NCBI GenBank assembly: GCA_036278835.1
Contig: DASUKH010000169.1
Span: 1-23,890, forward strand
Direction: 5' to 3'
From: DATARH01 sp036278835
GTDB lineage: Bacteria > Pseudomonadota > Alphaproteobacteria > ATCC43930 > CGMCC-115725
DNA length: 23,890 nucleotides
Below the pieces are notes generated by a model. It saw only the letters and a program-made list of their open reading frames with translations. It was not told the origin of the DNA and ran no database searches. Below, one piece after another: positions 16,193 to 23,698 of this stretch (position 1 is its first letter; each line of letters begins with the position of its first letter). A program made the position numbers and the translations under genes.

Positions 16193-17196
16193 CTGGTGCG
16201 CGTGACTTTTTGCAGATGGCGCGGCCGTTCCGGATCGATCCCGAGCCGGGCGGCGAGCGCCGGCAATATCGCATAAAAGCTCTGAATGAGGCAGACCGCA
16301 TCGGTTTCCGGCACATCCGGCGGCAGCACCGGCAACAGGCCGTCCCCGGCGGCAGCGGTCAGCACACGGGCCCCCTTGCCGGCGAGATCGGCGGCCAAGT
16401 CCCGCAATCCCATCGCCGCCGCATCCGAAGGCATCAGCAGAAGCACCGGGTAGCGGCCGTAGACCAGCGCCATCGGGCCGTGCCGGAATTCGGCACCGCT
16501 GAACGCCTCCGCGTGCAGATTGCCGATCTCCTTCAGTTTCAGCGCGGCCTCGCGCGCCATCGCCAGGGTCGGGCCGCGGCCGAGCACGACAAGGCTGGAT
16601 GCCTCGGCAACGGGGTCGAGCACGGCGCCCCAGTCGAGCCGGCCGGAAGCGGCGACCCGCTGCGGCAGCCGGTCGAGCGCGTCCGCAAGAGGGACGCTAC
16701 CGGTCCATGACGCAACCAGCCGCAACGCCGCGGCGAGGCTGGCGACAAAGCTCTTGGTTGCGGCGACGCTGCGCTCGGGTCCGGCCGCCATTGTCAGGGC
16801 AATCTCGCAAGAAGCGGCAAGCGGGCTATCGGTGTCATTGACGATGCAGACGGTTAGCGCCCCGCAATCGCGCGCCATCGCCGCCATCTCCACGAGATCG
16901 TCGCTCCGCCCGGACTGCGAAACCGCGAGAAAAAGCTGGCCGTTCAGGTGGAGCGGCCGGCGATAGACGCTGGCGATGTTGGGCGCGGCGGCGGCGACCG
17001 GGATGCCGAGATGCAGCTCGATCAGGTGCTTGGCAAACGTTGCGGCATGCGCCGAGCTGCCGCGCGCGCAGGTGACGACAAAGACCGGCGGGCGCCGCCG
17101 CAACCGCTCCGCGAGTTCCGCAACCGGCGCCGCCAGGGAGCGCGCCTGCCGGCGCAGAGCATCGGGAGCCTCATGCAGTTCCTCGGCCAGGCCCAT
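16189..17196 (-). CDS. Double-SIS sugar-phosphate isomerase (NagB-II / GlmS isomerase-domain like)
   Basis: A 335-residue protein equal to the isomerase half of GlmS without the glutaminase half. The first SIS domain (about 35-165) carries TCARGSSAHAATFAKH, SQSGRSDDLVE and SVAATKSF. The second (about 195-320) carries GRGPTLAMAREAALKLKEI and EAFSGAEFRHGP. The end, RHLQKVTRTR, matches the conserved C-terminal tail of GlmS-type proteins. Proteins of this shape next to nagA are generally glucosamine-6-phosphate deaminases of the NagB-II type. The ATG at 17196 begins the family's usual N terminus (MGLAEELHEAPDALRRQ). Codons further upstream would overlap the small Cys-motif gene. Its stop overlaps the nagA start. 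Confidence 0.9.
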   Translation of the reverse strand: MGLAEELHEAPDALRRQARSLAAPVAELAERLRRRPPVFVVTCARGSSAHAATFAKHLIELHLGIPVAAAAPNIASVYRRPLHLNGQLFLAVSQSGRSDDLVEMAAMARDCGALTVCIVNDTDSPLAASCEIALTMAAGPERSVAATKSFVASLAAALRLVASWTGSVPLADALDRLPQRVAASGRLDWGAVLDPVAEASSLVVLGRGPTLAMAREAALKLKEIGNLHAEAFSGAEFRHGPMALVYGRYPVLLLMPSDAAAMGLRDLAADLAGKGARVLTAAAGDGLLPVLPPDVPETDAVCLIQSFYAILPALAARLGIDPERPRHLQKVTRTR

Positions 17197-17219
17197 CCGA
17201 CGGCGCCCGACAGCGCCGC

Positions 17220-17465
17220 TCAGTCGCGGCGCAGTTCCGGCTCGTTCGCCGAATCGACGATGTCGCCCTCGGTGTCGATCGGTCCCGCCTCGCCGGCCCG
17301 GTCGTGCGCAATTGCGGCGCACCCGTGCACCGGGCAGTTCTCATCGATCGGCACCGCGCCGCCTTGCCCGCGGCCGGCTTCTTCCGGCGCCGGGCAGGTG
17401 CAGCCCTGCTGCCGCGCTTCGGCGGAGCCGGGCATCGGGGATCGACGTTGTTCCGGGGTCATCAT
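17220..17465 (-). CDS. Possible small protein with CxC and CPVHGC motifs
   Basis: A frame of about 81 residues (84 if a TTG at 17474 is used) ending 23 bases before the SIS gene on the same strand. It has a compact cluster of possible metal ligands: Cys22 and Cys24 in GCTCPAP, then Cys44, His47 and Cys49 in DENCPVHGC. The rest is acidic and probably disordered. Paired CxCP ... CPxHG motifs occur in small zinc-binding proteins, but I recognise no named family. Upstream there is no clear ribosome site. It could be the first gene of the amino-sugar operon or a chance frame; the ordered Cys/His spacing argues for a real gene. Confidence 0.45.
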   Translation of the reverse strand: MMTPEQRRSPMPGSAEARQQGCTCPAPEEAGRGQGGAVPIDENCPVHGCAAIAHDRAGEAGPIDTEGDIVDSANEPELRRD

Positions 17466-17573
17466 ATCGGTCAAACCGTTGGCCCGCCGCGTCGTTCCAT
17501 AGCTCCGTATGGCGCCCCGCCGGCTGGTTTCGGGTAAAGTGATCCGACGACGTTAACCCCCGCCGCCACCGGG

Positions 17574-19307
17574 ATGAGACCGAACATGCGATCGAAGCTC
17601 CGAACGGCCGTCGCCGCCGCCGTGCTGTGCCTGTCGCTCGCCGCCCCGGCGGCGGCTGCCGAGCCGGTCGACCCGCAATTCAAGGCCGAGATCGACGGTC
17701 TCCTGAAAAACCTCGACGCCGCGACCGACGGCGTCGTTCATTGGGACGGCGCCGACCGCATCGATCTGCACCGCGACGGCGATGCGTCGGTCGCGGATTT
17801 CGTCAACGCGCGCCTCTCGATCGGCCCTCATAAGGGGAACAAGGCGGAGGACCGGCTCAGGCTGGTCCTCGACCGCATCGAGGTGCGCCGCTCGCCGGCC
17901 CCGGACGGCGGCACGGCATTCGACGTCATCTTTCCGCACACGGCGACGCTGCGCACGGCGGAAGGCGGCGAAAGCGTGCTGACCCTCGACAAGGCCGGCG
18001 GGCGGGCGGTTGTCGATGCCAAATCGAGCCGCATCCGTGAAACCGCGCTCGACATCGCCAAGGCGAGCCTCGCCGACCAAAAGACCGGCGACCGGATCGC
18101 GCTGGGACCGCTGTCGCTGTCATCCAAGCTGGTTGCGGAGCCCGGCGGCGGCTGGCAGGCGCCGATCACGGCGTCGGTCGATCGCATCGACTTTTATTTC
18201 ACCGAGGGGCCGGTCAGCGGCACGATCGCGCATATCGGCTATACCGGGCAATCGGCCGGGCCGAGCCTCGCCGGCTGGTACCGGCTGCGCGACCAAATCG
18301 ATGCCTTGCATGCAAAGCCGCCGCCGGAACAGCGCAGCGCGATCGGCGAGCTGCTGCCGCAGCTCCTCGCCCAATTCAGCCTCGCCAAGGGCGAGGTGAC
18401 GGTCGGCGCCACGAAGGTGCATAACGCCTCCGGAGAAAATTTTGTCGCGTTCGACAAGGCGAGCCTCGGCGGCGCCCTGAGCGGGCTGTCGGGAAAAACG
18501 GCAAGCTGGCGGCTCAAACTGGCCGGGGACGGGCTGCTTGTGTCGCCGGACATGCTCGATCCGGCGCGGGTGCCGCATCACCTCGTGCTCGAATTCGGCA
18601 TGGAGGATTTGGCGACGGCGCCGCTGCGTACAATCATCGCGGCAGCAATCAAGGCGCGGGAGGATGCCGGCGGCGCCGGCGGGCAGCTGGCGACGATGCA
18701 GCTGCTCGGCGCGGCGGCGGCGCTGAACCCGGTTCTGCGCGTCTACAATCTGGCGTTCGACACGCGCGATGTCGGGATCACCGGGACGGCCGAAACAAAA
18801 GGCTCGCCGGTCGGCCCGAACGGGTTCAAGGCGAAGGGCGAGGTATCGGTGCGCGGCTTCGCGGCGCTCGGGGGCCTTGTCGGCCCGCATAGCGGGCTTG
18901 CCGCCTATCTGCCGCTTCTCGAACAGCTCGGGGTTCCCGAGACGGGTCCCGGCGGCGGCCCGGTGCTTGCCTTCCACCTCGCCTCGGCGCCGCCGCAATG
19001 GCTCTCGATCAACGGCAACGACGTCAGCGCGTGGTTCACGCCGGACGCGCATCCGGCCGGCGGGCCCCGCCCGCTGCGGCCGGCCGACCCGCCGATGAAA
19101 GGCGCCGAGGTGGATGCGGTGCAGCACGCGCTTGCCGCCGCCGGCATCAAGGCGCCGCAGAACGGCCGCTACGATGCCGCAACCGCGGCCGCCGTCGCAC
19201 GCTTCCAGAAGATCAACCGGCTCAACGTCGATGGCGTGGTCGACACGGCAACGCGGCAAAAACTCGGCCTGCAGCCTCGTCCACAGCCGAAAAAGCAGGG
19301 AGGTTGA
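17574..19307 (+). CDS. Exported protein with C-terminal peptidoglycan-binding domain
   Basis: A protein of up to 577 residues with a clear signal peptide (basic MRSKLR, hydrophobic core, cleavage near APAAAAEP). A ~460-residue mature domain of unknown type follows, rich in beta-strand and with repeated amphipathic segments; no family recognised. The last ~65 residues form a PG_binding_1 domain, with VDAVQHALAAAGI, NGRYDAATAAAVARFQ and VDGVVDTATRQKLG. This is a three-helix fold that docks on cell-wall peptidoglycan. The start may be ATG 17574 or ATG 17586; the latter puts the signal peptide right at the N terminus. It is probably a periplasmic protein anchored to the wall. It is a single-gene unit, divergent from the amino-sugar operon and followed by the hairpin at 19383. 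Confidence 0.85.
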   Translation: MRPNMRSKLRTAVAAAVLCLSLAAPAAAAEPVDPQFKAEIDGLLKNLDAATDGVVHWDGADRIDLHRDGDASVADFVNARLSIGPHKGNKAEDRLRLVLDRIEVRRSPAPDGGTAFDVIFPHTATLRTAEGGESVLTLDKAGGRAVVDAKSSRIRETALDIAKASLADQKTGDRIALGPLSLSSKLVAEPGGGWQAPITASVDRIDFYFTEGPVSGTIAHIGYTGQSAGPSLAGWYRLRDQIDALHAKPPPEQRSAIGELLPQLLAQFSLAKGEVTVGATKVHNASGENFVAFDKASLGGALSGLSGKTASWRLKLAGDGLLVSPDMLDPARVPHHLVLEFGMEDLATAPLRTIIAAAIKAREDAGGAGGQLATMQLLGAAAALNPVLRVYNLAFDTRDVGITGTAETKGSPVGPNGFKAKGEVSVRGFAALGGLVGPHSGLAAYLPLLEQLGVPETGPGGGPVLAFHLASAPPQWLSINGNDVSAWFTPDAHPAGGPRPLRPADPPMKGAEVDAVQHALAAAGIKAPQNGRYDAATAAAVARFQKINRLNVDGVVDTATRQKLGLQPRPQPKKQGG

Positions 19308-19382
19308 ACCGAGACGCGGGCGCGCGCCTTGTCGTTGCGAGTTGTCTCGTGGGCGTTAACCAAACCGGAAATCCCCCCGTTT

Positions 19383-19411
19383 CGCATTCCCGGCTTTCGC
19401 CGGGAATGTGG
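19383..19411. repeat. Solitary REP-like hairpin, copy 3
   Basis: A single-arm version of the element at 3959 and 6015: a 10-bp stem (19385-19394 with 19399-19408) closed by TTTC, the complement of the GAAA loop. It joins the outer end of one arm to the other side of the hairpin and lacks a second arm and spacer. It lies about 75 bases after the peptidoglycan-binding protein gene and before the convergent DUF721 gene. It could act as a weak bidirectional transcript end, but no T-run is present. The rest of the 182-base gap shows no gene. Confidence 0.75.
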
Positions 19412-19489
19412 CCCTTCAGGACAGTCGGGTAACCGGCGCTTGCACAGGTGGGGTTTCACTTAGCGTGGATGGGCTTGCCCTGCGCAAGA

Positions 19490-20026
19490 TCAGGCGCCGG
19501 AAAATGGCGGATCACTGCCCGAGCTTCTGGCCCAAAGCAGCCGGCCCAGCCCCCCCAGCGCCTCGCGCAGCTCGGGGTCGGCGATGTCGGAGAGGCGAGC
19601 CTCAAGGCTCCTCGCCTCGGCCGCGCCCAGCTCCGGCGCCGGGCGGGCCGGCGGCGCGGCAAGCGGCAACGTTCCCTGCACCAGTATCAGCCGGGTGACT
19701 GCGGTGCGGCCGAGATGGAGGTTGATCCGCTCAATCATCAGCGGCGCGCGGTGCTGCAGGTCGAGAGCGAACCCGGGAGCCACTAGCAGCTTCAGGGCGC
19801 CGTCGCGGCCAAGGCTCTCGGGCCACGCAATGGCCGCAAGTTCGGTCCCTACCGCGGCGCACCACCCGGCCTTGAGGCGGGCGAGGATGCCGCCGCGACG
19901 CAACAGGATTGGCGCGGCGATGCGCGTCGCGATAATACCGGCGGCGCGCAGCCCAGGCCGGCGCTCGCCGGCGCCCGGCCGCCCGGCTAAGCTGTCGGGC
20001 TGTTCTCGCCGATCGTCCTCTTCCAT
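19490..20026 (-). CDS. DUF721 / DciA-like protein
   Basis: A 178-residue protein of the DUF721 family. After a hydrophilic start (MEEDDRREQPD) the core has GILARLKAGWCAAVGTELAAIAWPESLG, which contains the family's W-x(n)-VG-x-ELA-x-HT-like pattern. LKLLVAPGFALDLQHRAPLMIERINLHLG follows, the strand-helix typical of DUF721, and then a family-typical variable C-terminal tail. DciA of this superfamily helps load the replicative helicase DnaB in bacteria lacking DnaC. The alphaproteobacterial paralogues are less well characterised. It is divergent from mutY, a common arrangement in Alphaproteobacteria. The ATG at 20026 shares the tetramer CATG with the mutY start, so its promoter would lie inside mutY. 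Confidence 0.85.
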   Translation of the reverse strand: MEEDDRREQPDSLAGRPGAGERRPGLRAAGIIATRIAAPILLRRGGILARLKAGWCAAVGTELAAIAWPESLGRDGALKLLVAPGFALDLQHRAPLMIERINLHLGRTAVTRLILVQGTLPLAAPPARPAPELGAAEARSLEARLSDIADPELREALGGLGRLLWARSSGSDPPFSGA

Positions 20027-21092
20027 GACCCCGCCCTGCCCCCTCCCCGCGCCGTCGACATCGCCCGACCCGGCGCTGCTGCTCGACTGGTACGACCGGC
20101 ACCGCCGCGACCTTCCCTGGCGCGCGGCGCCCGGCCGGTCCGCCGACCCGTACCTTGTGTGGCTCAGCGAGATCATGCTGCAACAGACCACGGTGGCGAC
20201 GGTCGGCCCCTATTTTGACCGATTCGTGGCGCGCTGGCCCACATTGCCGGCCCTCGCCGCAGCCCCGCTCGATGAGGTCCTGCATCTGTGGCAGGGCCTC
20301 GGCTATTACGCGCGTGCCCGCAACCTGCACGCCTGCGCCCGTGCAGTGATCGCGCGGCACGGCGGCGAATTCCCGGACGATCCGGCGGCGTTGCGGGCGT
20401 TGCCCGGCATCGGCGCCTACACCGCGGCGGCGATCGCGGCGATCGCCTTCGACCAGCCGCTGGCGGCGGTGGACGGCAATGTCGAGCGGGTGGTGGCGCG
20501 GCTTTATGCGGAGCGCGCGCCGCTGCCCGCGGCCAAGCCGCGCCTTCGGGCGCTCGCCGCCACGCTGGTGCCGCCGGTGCGGGCCGGCGACTTCGCGCAG
20601 GCGATGATGGACCTCGGGGCCACGATCTGCACGCCGCGCCGGCCGCGCTGCGTCCTATGCCCGTGGCGGGCGGATTGCGCCGCGGCCGCGTCCGGCATCG
20701 CCGAGGAATTGCCGGTCATGGTCGAAAAACCGGAACGGCCGCTGCGCCTCGGGGTCGCATTCTGGCTGCACCGCGGCGACGGCGCGGTCCTGCTGCGCCG
20801 CCGCCCGGAAAAAGGTCTGCTCGGCGGCATGATCGAGCTGCCCTCGACCCCGTGGCGCGAGGCCCCGTGGGGCATGGCAGAAGCAATCGACGCCGCGCCA
20901 ACGCCGGCCCGGTGGTCGCCGCTGCCCGGCACGGTGCGGCACGGCTTCACGCATTTCCGCCTCGAACTGTCGCTGCTTGCTGCCGAGACCGACGCGCCGG
21001 TCGCCGGCATCTGGGCCAAACCCGCCGAATTCAAGGACTACGCTCTGCCGACGCTGACCAAGAAGCTCGTCCGCCACGCGCTCTCGGTGTGA
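20025..21092 (+). CDS. mutY: A/G-specific adenine DNA glycosylase
   Basis: A 355-residue repair enzyme that removes adenine mispaired with 8-oxoguanine. The catalytic Glu49 lies in SEIMLQQTTV. The helix-hairpin-helix LPGIGAYTAAAI spans about 126-137, and the catalytic Asp150 is in VDGNVERVVARL. The [4Fe-4S] cluster ligands Cys202, 209, 212 and 218 show the exact C-x6-C-x2-C-x5-C spacing. A C-terminal NUDIX-like domain (about 230-350, with FTHFRLEL) recognises 8-oxoG. The ATG at 20025 is the only sensible start: LPWR follows at the usual distance. No Shine-Dalgarno is visible before it, since the upstream bases are the start of the divergent DUF721 gene. It converges on fbiC. Confidence 0.96.
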   Translation: MTPPCPLPAPSTSPDPALLLDWYDRHRRDLPWRAAPGRSADPYLVWLSEIMLQQTTVATVGPYFDRFVARWPTLPALAAAPLDEVLHLWQGLGYYARARNLHACARAVIARHGGEFPDDPAALRALPGIGAYTAAAIAAIAFDQPLAAVDGNVERVVARLYAERAPLPAAKPRLRALAATLVPPVRAGDFAQAMMDLGATICTPRRPRCVLCPWRADCAAAASGIAEELPVMVEKPERPLRLGVAFWLHRGDGAVLLRRRPEKGLLGGMIELPSTPWREAPWGMAEAIDAAPTPARWSPLPGTVRHGFTHFRLELSLLAAETDAPVAGIWAKPAEFKDYALPTLTKKLVRHALSV

Positions 21093-21104
21093 GCGGCTCC
21101 ATTC

Positions 21105-21150
21105 GGACCGCGGACTTCCAGCCCGCACGCGGGCGAGACGCCCGCGCTCC
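21105..21150. repeat. Palindromic repeat, F420-locus family copy A
   Basis: A 46-base element in the 70-base gap between the convergent mutY and fbiC genes. Imperfect outer arms (21105-21115 and 21140-21150) enclose a perfect 7-bp hairpin with loop AGA (stem 21129-21135 with 21139-21145). By hand alignment it matches the repeat inside fbiC (22357-22401) at about 36 of 46 positions. Its translation (PACGLEVR, PARGRDARAP) resembles spurious peptides common in bacterial annotations. Confidence 0.8.
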
Positions 21151-21162
21151 AAATGCATGGAA

Positions 21163-23604
21163 TCAGTCCGCCGCGGCGGCGCGTTCGTATTTGTGCGCGG
21201 CGGTGTTGATCGGCTCGGAGAGCGGCGGCGCGCCGAACGAGGCGGCGATGCGCTCGGGCGCCGCGTCGCGGTAAAGCGTCGTGCGCTGGCGCGGCGTGCG
21301 GCCCAGGGAGCGGATCAGCGCCTCCATGTTTTCGGGCGGCATCTCCTGGCCGAAACTGGCGCCGGCGGCGCGCGAAATGCTCTCGTTCATCAAGGTGCCG
21401 CCGAGATCGTTGCAGCCGGCATCGAGGCAGGCGGCGGCGCCCTCCGGCCCGAGCTTGACCCACGAGCACTGGATGTTCGGGATCAACGGGTGCAGCGCGA
21501 GGCGGGCGACGGCGTGCATCAGCACCGCCTCGCGCCAGGTCGGGCCGAGGCGCGCCCGCCCCTTCAAATAGATCGGCGCCTCCATCGGCACAAACGGCAG
21601 CGGCACGAACTCGGTGAACCCGCCGGTCCGTGCCTGCAATGTCCGCAGCCGCAGCAGGTGGCGCGCCCAGTGCTCGTAGCGATCAACATGCCCGTACATG
21701 ATCGTCGAGGTCGCGCGCAATCCGACGCCGTGCGCCGCCTCCATCACCTGGAGCCACTCGGCTGTCTTGACCTTGTCCGGGCAGATGACGGCGCGGACCT
21801 CGTCGTCGAGGATTTCGGCGGCGGTGCCAGGCAGCGAGCCGAGCCCGGCGGCGCGCAGTTCGGCGAGAAAATCGGCGAGCGGCATGCCGAGCGTCTTCGC
21901 CCCCTGCCAGATTTCGAGCGGCGAGAACGCGTGGATGTGAAGCCCCGGCACCGCCTCCTTGATCGCCCGGCAGATTTTCAGATAGGTGGCGCCGGTGTAT
22001 TCGGGGTGGATGCCGCCCTGCAGGCAAACTTCCCCGGCGCCGCGCTCCCACGCCTCCTCGCTGCGCCGGACGATCTCGTCGAGGTCGAGATCGTAGGGCC
22101 GGCCGCGCAGATTCTCGCTGAGCTTGCCTTTGGAGAAGGCGCAGAACTGGCAGCGGAAATAGCAGATGTTCGTGTAGTTGATATTGCGGGTGACGACGTA
22201 GGTGACGGTGTCGCCGTTGACCGCACGGCGCAGCCGGTCGGCCGCCTCGCAGACCGCGGCGAAGTCATCGCCACGCGCCTGGAACAGGCGGACGACATCA
22301 GCTTCGGCCAATTCCTCGCCGGCGGCGGCGCGGTCGAGAATGTCGGCGAGTCGCCCGGACCGCCGGCCTCCGGCCGGCAGCCGGCGGGACGCCGGCGGTC
22401 CGGATTCCATCGGCGGCGGCGCCCCCGAGCCCGGGGTCCAGCTTTCGGTTCGCGCCAACCCCTCGCCATCGATCGCCCGCAACACCGGGGTGCGCAGGGC
22501 CGGGTCGAGCCAGCGCGCCGGGTCCCTCGCGTACTCGGGATAGATCGCGAGGCGCTCGACCAGCAGTTTGCCGGCCGCCTCCGTGCGCCGCGCCAGCAGG
22601 TCGAGTTCCGGCCACGGCGCCTCCGGGTTGACGTGGTCGGGGGTGACTGGCGAGACGCCGCCCCAATCGTTGATACCGGCCGCGACCATCGCTTCGAGCG
22701 CATCCGGCATCAGGTTGGGCGGTGCCTGGAGGTTCATCTCCGGCCCGAAAATGAGGCGCGCCGCGGCGATCGTCCACAAATGCTCGGCCTCGTCGGGTTC
22801 CGGCGCCGATGCCATGCGGGTGCCCGGCTTGGCACGGAAATTCTGGATGATGATTTCCTGAATGTGGCCGTGGCGCTCGTTGAGATCGCGCAGCGCGAGC
22901 AGCGATTCGATGCGCTCGGCGCGGGTCTCGCCGATGCCGATCAGGATGCCCGAAGTGTAGGGGATGGCGGCCTCCCCGGCCGCCGCGATCGCCGCGAGGC
23001 GCCGCGCCGGCAGCTTGTCGGGCGAGCCGAAATGAGGCCCGCCGCGCTGCGACAACCGTTCGGCGGCGCTTTCCAGCATAATCCCCTGGGACACCGAACC
23101 CGCGCGCAGCCGCGCCGTCTCCTCCCGGCTCATCACCCCCGGATTGAGGTGCGGCAGCAGCCCCGTCTCCTTCAGCACCAGCGCCGCCATCGCGCCCAGA
23201 TAGGAGAGAGTGGTGTCGTGGCCGAGCCGGGCGAGCGCCTCGCGCGCCGCCCGGTAGCGCAATTCGGGCTTGTCGCCGAGGGTGAACAGCGCCTCCTTGC
23301 AGCCGGCGCGGGCACCGGCACGAGCGATTTCCAATACCTCGTCGGGTTCGAGATAGGCCCGCTCGCCGCGCCGCGGCGGCTGCGCGAAGGTGCAGTAATG
23401 GCAGACGTCGCGGCACAGTCGGGTCAGCGGAATGAACACCTTCTTCGAATAGGTGACGATCCCGCCATGCCCGGCGTCGCGCAACGCGGCGGCTGCCGGC
23501 ATCAAGGCGGCCGGATCGTCGGCCGCGACGAGCGCCGACGCTTCGTCGGCCGACAGGCGGGAACCGGCGAGCACGCGATCGAGGATTGCCGTCAAGCCTT
23601 GCAC
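21163..23604 (-). CDS. fbiC: FO synthase, fused CofG-CofH
   Basis: An 813-residue protein carrying both radical SAM enzymes that join tyrosine and a ribityl-pyrimidine into FO (7,8-didemethyl-8-hydroxy-5-deazariboflavin), the chromophore of coenzyme F420. The N-terminal CofG half has its cluster at Cys64, Cys68 and Cys71 (CRDVCHYC). The C-terminal CofH half has Cys481, Cys485 and Cys488 (CYFRCQFC), followed by AFSKGKL and LQGGIHPEYTG. CofG-typical INDWGGVSPVTPDHVNPE lies before the linker. I chose GTG 23604 because GGAGG lies 7 bases upstream; ATG 23634 has no ribosome site. The linker around residues 401-417 is encoded by a palindromic repeat. The cofC gene lies upstream on the same strand. 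Confidence 0.95.
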   Translation of the reverse strand: MQGLTAILDRVLAGSRLSADEASALVAADDPAALMPAAAALRDAGHGGIVTYSKKVFIPLTRLCRDVCHYCTFAQPPRRGERAYLEPDEVLEIARAGARAGCKEALFTLGDKPELRYRAAREALARLGHDTTLSYLGAMAALVLKETGLLPHLNPGVMSREETARLRAGSVSQGIMLESAAERLSQRGGPHFGSPDKLPARRLAAIAAAGEAAIPYTSGILIGIGETRAERIESLLALRDLNERHGHIQEIIIQNFRAKPGTRMASAPEPDEAEHLWTIAAARLIFGPEMNLQAPPNLMPDALEAMVAAGINDWGGVSPVTPDHVNPEAPWPELDLLARRTEAAGKLLVERLAIYPEYARDPARWLDPALRTPVLRAIDGEGLARTESWTPGSGAPPPMESGPPASRRLPAGGRRSGRLADILDRAAAGEELAEADVVRLFQARGDDFAAVCEAADRLRRAVNGDTVTYVVTRNINYTNICYFRCQFCAFSKGKLSENLRGRPYDLDLDEIVRRSEEAWERGAGEVCLQGGIHPEYTGATYLKICRAIKEAVPGLHIHAFSPLEIWQGAKTLGMPLADFLAELRAAGLGSLPGTAAEILDDEVRAVICPDKVKTAEWLQVMEAAHGVGLRATSTIMYGHVDRYEHWARHLLRLRTLQARTGGFTEFVPLPFVPMEAPIYLKGRARLGPTWREAVLMHAVARLALHPLIPNIQCSWVKLGPEGAAACLDAGCNDLGGTLMNESISRAAGASFGQEMPPENMEALIRSLGRTPRQRTTLYRDAAPERIAASFGAPPLSEPINTAAHKYERAAAAD
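22355..22403. repeat. Palindromic repeat inside the fbiC linker, copy B
   Basis: Perfect 13-base outer arms (22355-22367 and 22391-22403) and an inner perfect 7-bp hairpin with loop GGA (22380-22386 with 22390-22396). It encodes about 17 residues rich in Pro, Arg and Gly between the CofG and CofH halves, keeping the reading frame. It is the same family as 21105-21150; several differences are paired changes that keep the stems. Confidence 0.85.
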
Positions 23605-23611
23605 AACACCC

Positions 23612-23616
23612 CCTCC
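23612..23616 (-). promoter_or_regulatory. Ribosome binding site that fixes the fbiC start
   Basis: GGAGG on the minus strand, 7 bases before the GTG at 23604. The alternative ATG at 23634 has only AT/C-mixed sequence upstream with no Shine-Dalgarno match, so GTG is preferred. Confidence 0.7.
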
Positions 23617-23677
23617 GGGCCGGGTGAGGCCCATTGCCGATGACAGGATTGGTTCCCGCGCGCGGGGGCATCGCGGC

Positions 23678-23698
23678 ACGGCGGGCGTCTCGCCCCTA
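23678..23698. repeat. Partial palindromic repeat, F420-locus family copy C
   Basis: A 5-bp hairpin GGGCG-TCT-CGCCC (23683-23695), the reverse complement of the core of the copy at 21105-21150. Its flank resembles only one half of the full element. It reaches into the TAG stop codon of cofC (23696-23698). The remaining bases up to the fbiC start hold no other clear feature. Confidence 0.55.

Noticed and set aside
19383..19411. Rho-independent terminator after the peptidoglycan-binding protein gene
   Set aside because: The hairpin is strong but no T-run follows on either strand, and its sequence is that of the REP-like repeat.
23605..23634. ATG at 23634 as the fbiC start
   Set aside because: No ribosome site precedes it, while GTG 23604 has GGAGG at ideal spacing; the ten extra codons have no family match.
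21157..23643. Long open frame on the plus strand opposite fbiC (over 800 codons)
   Set aside because: It is a shadow of fbiC caused by high GC at third positions; the product is Arg/Gly/Asp-rich with no family motifs, while the minus strand has two radical SAM domains.
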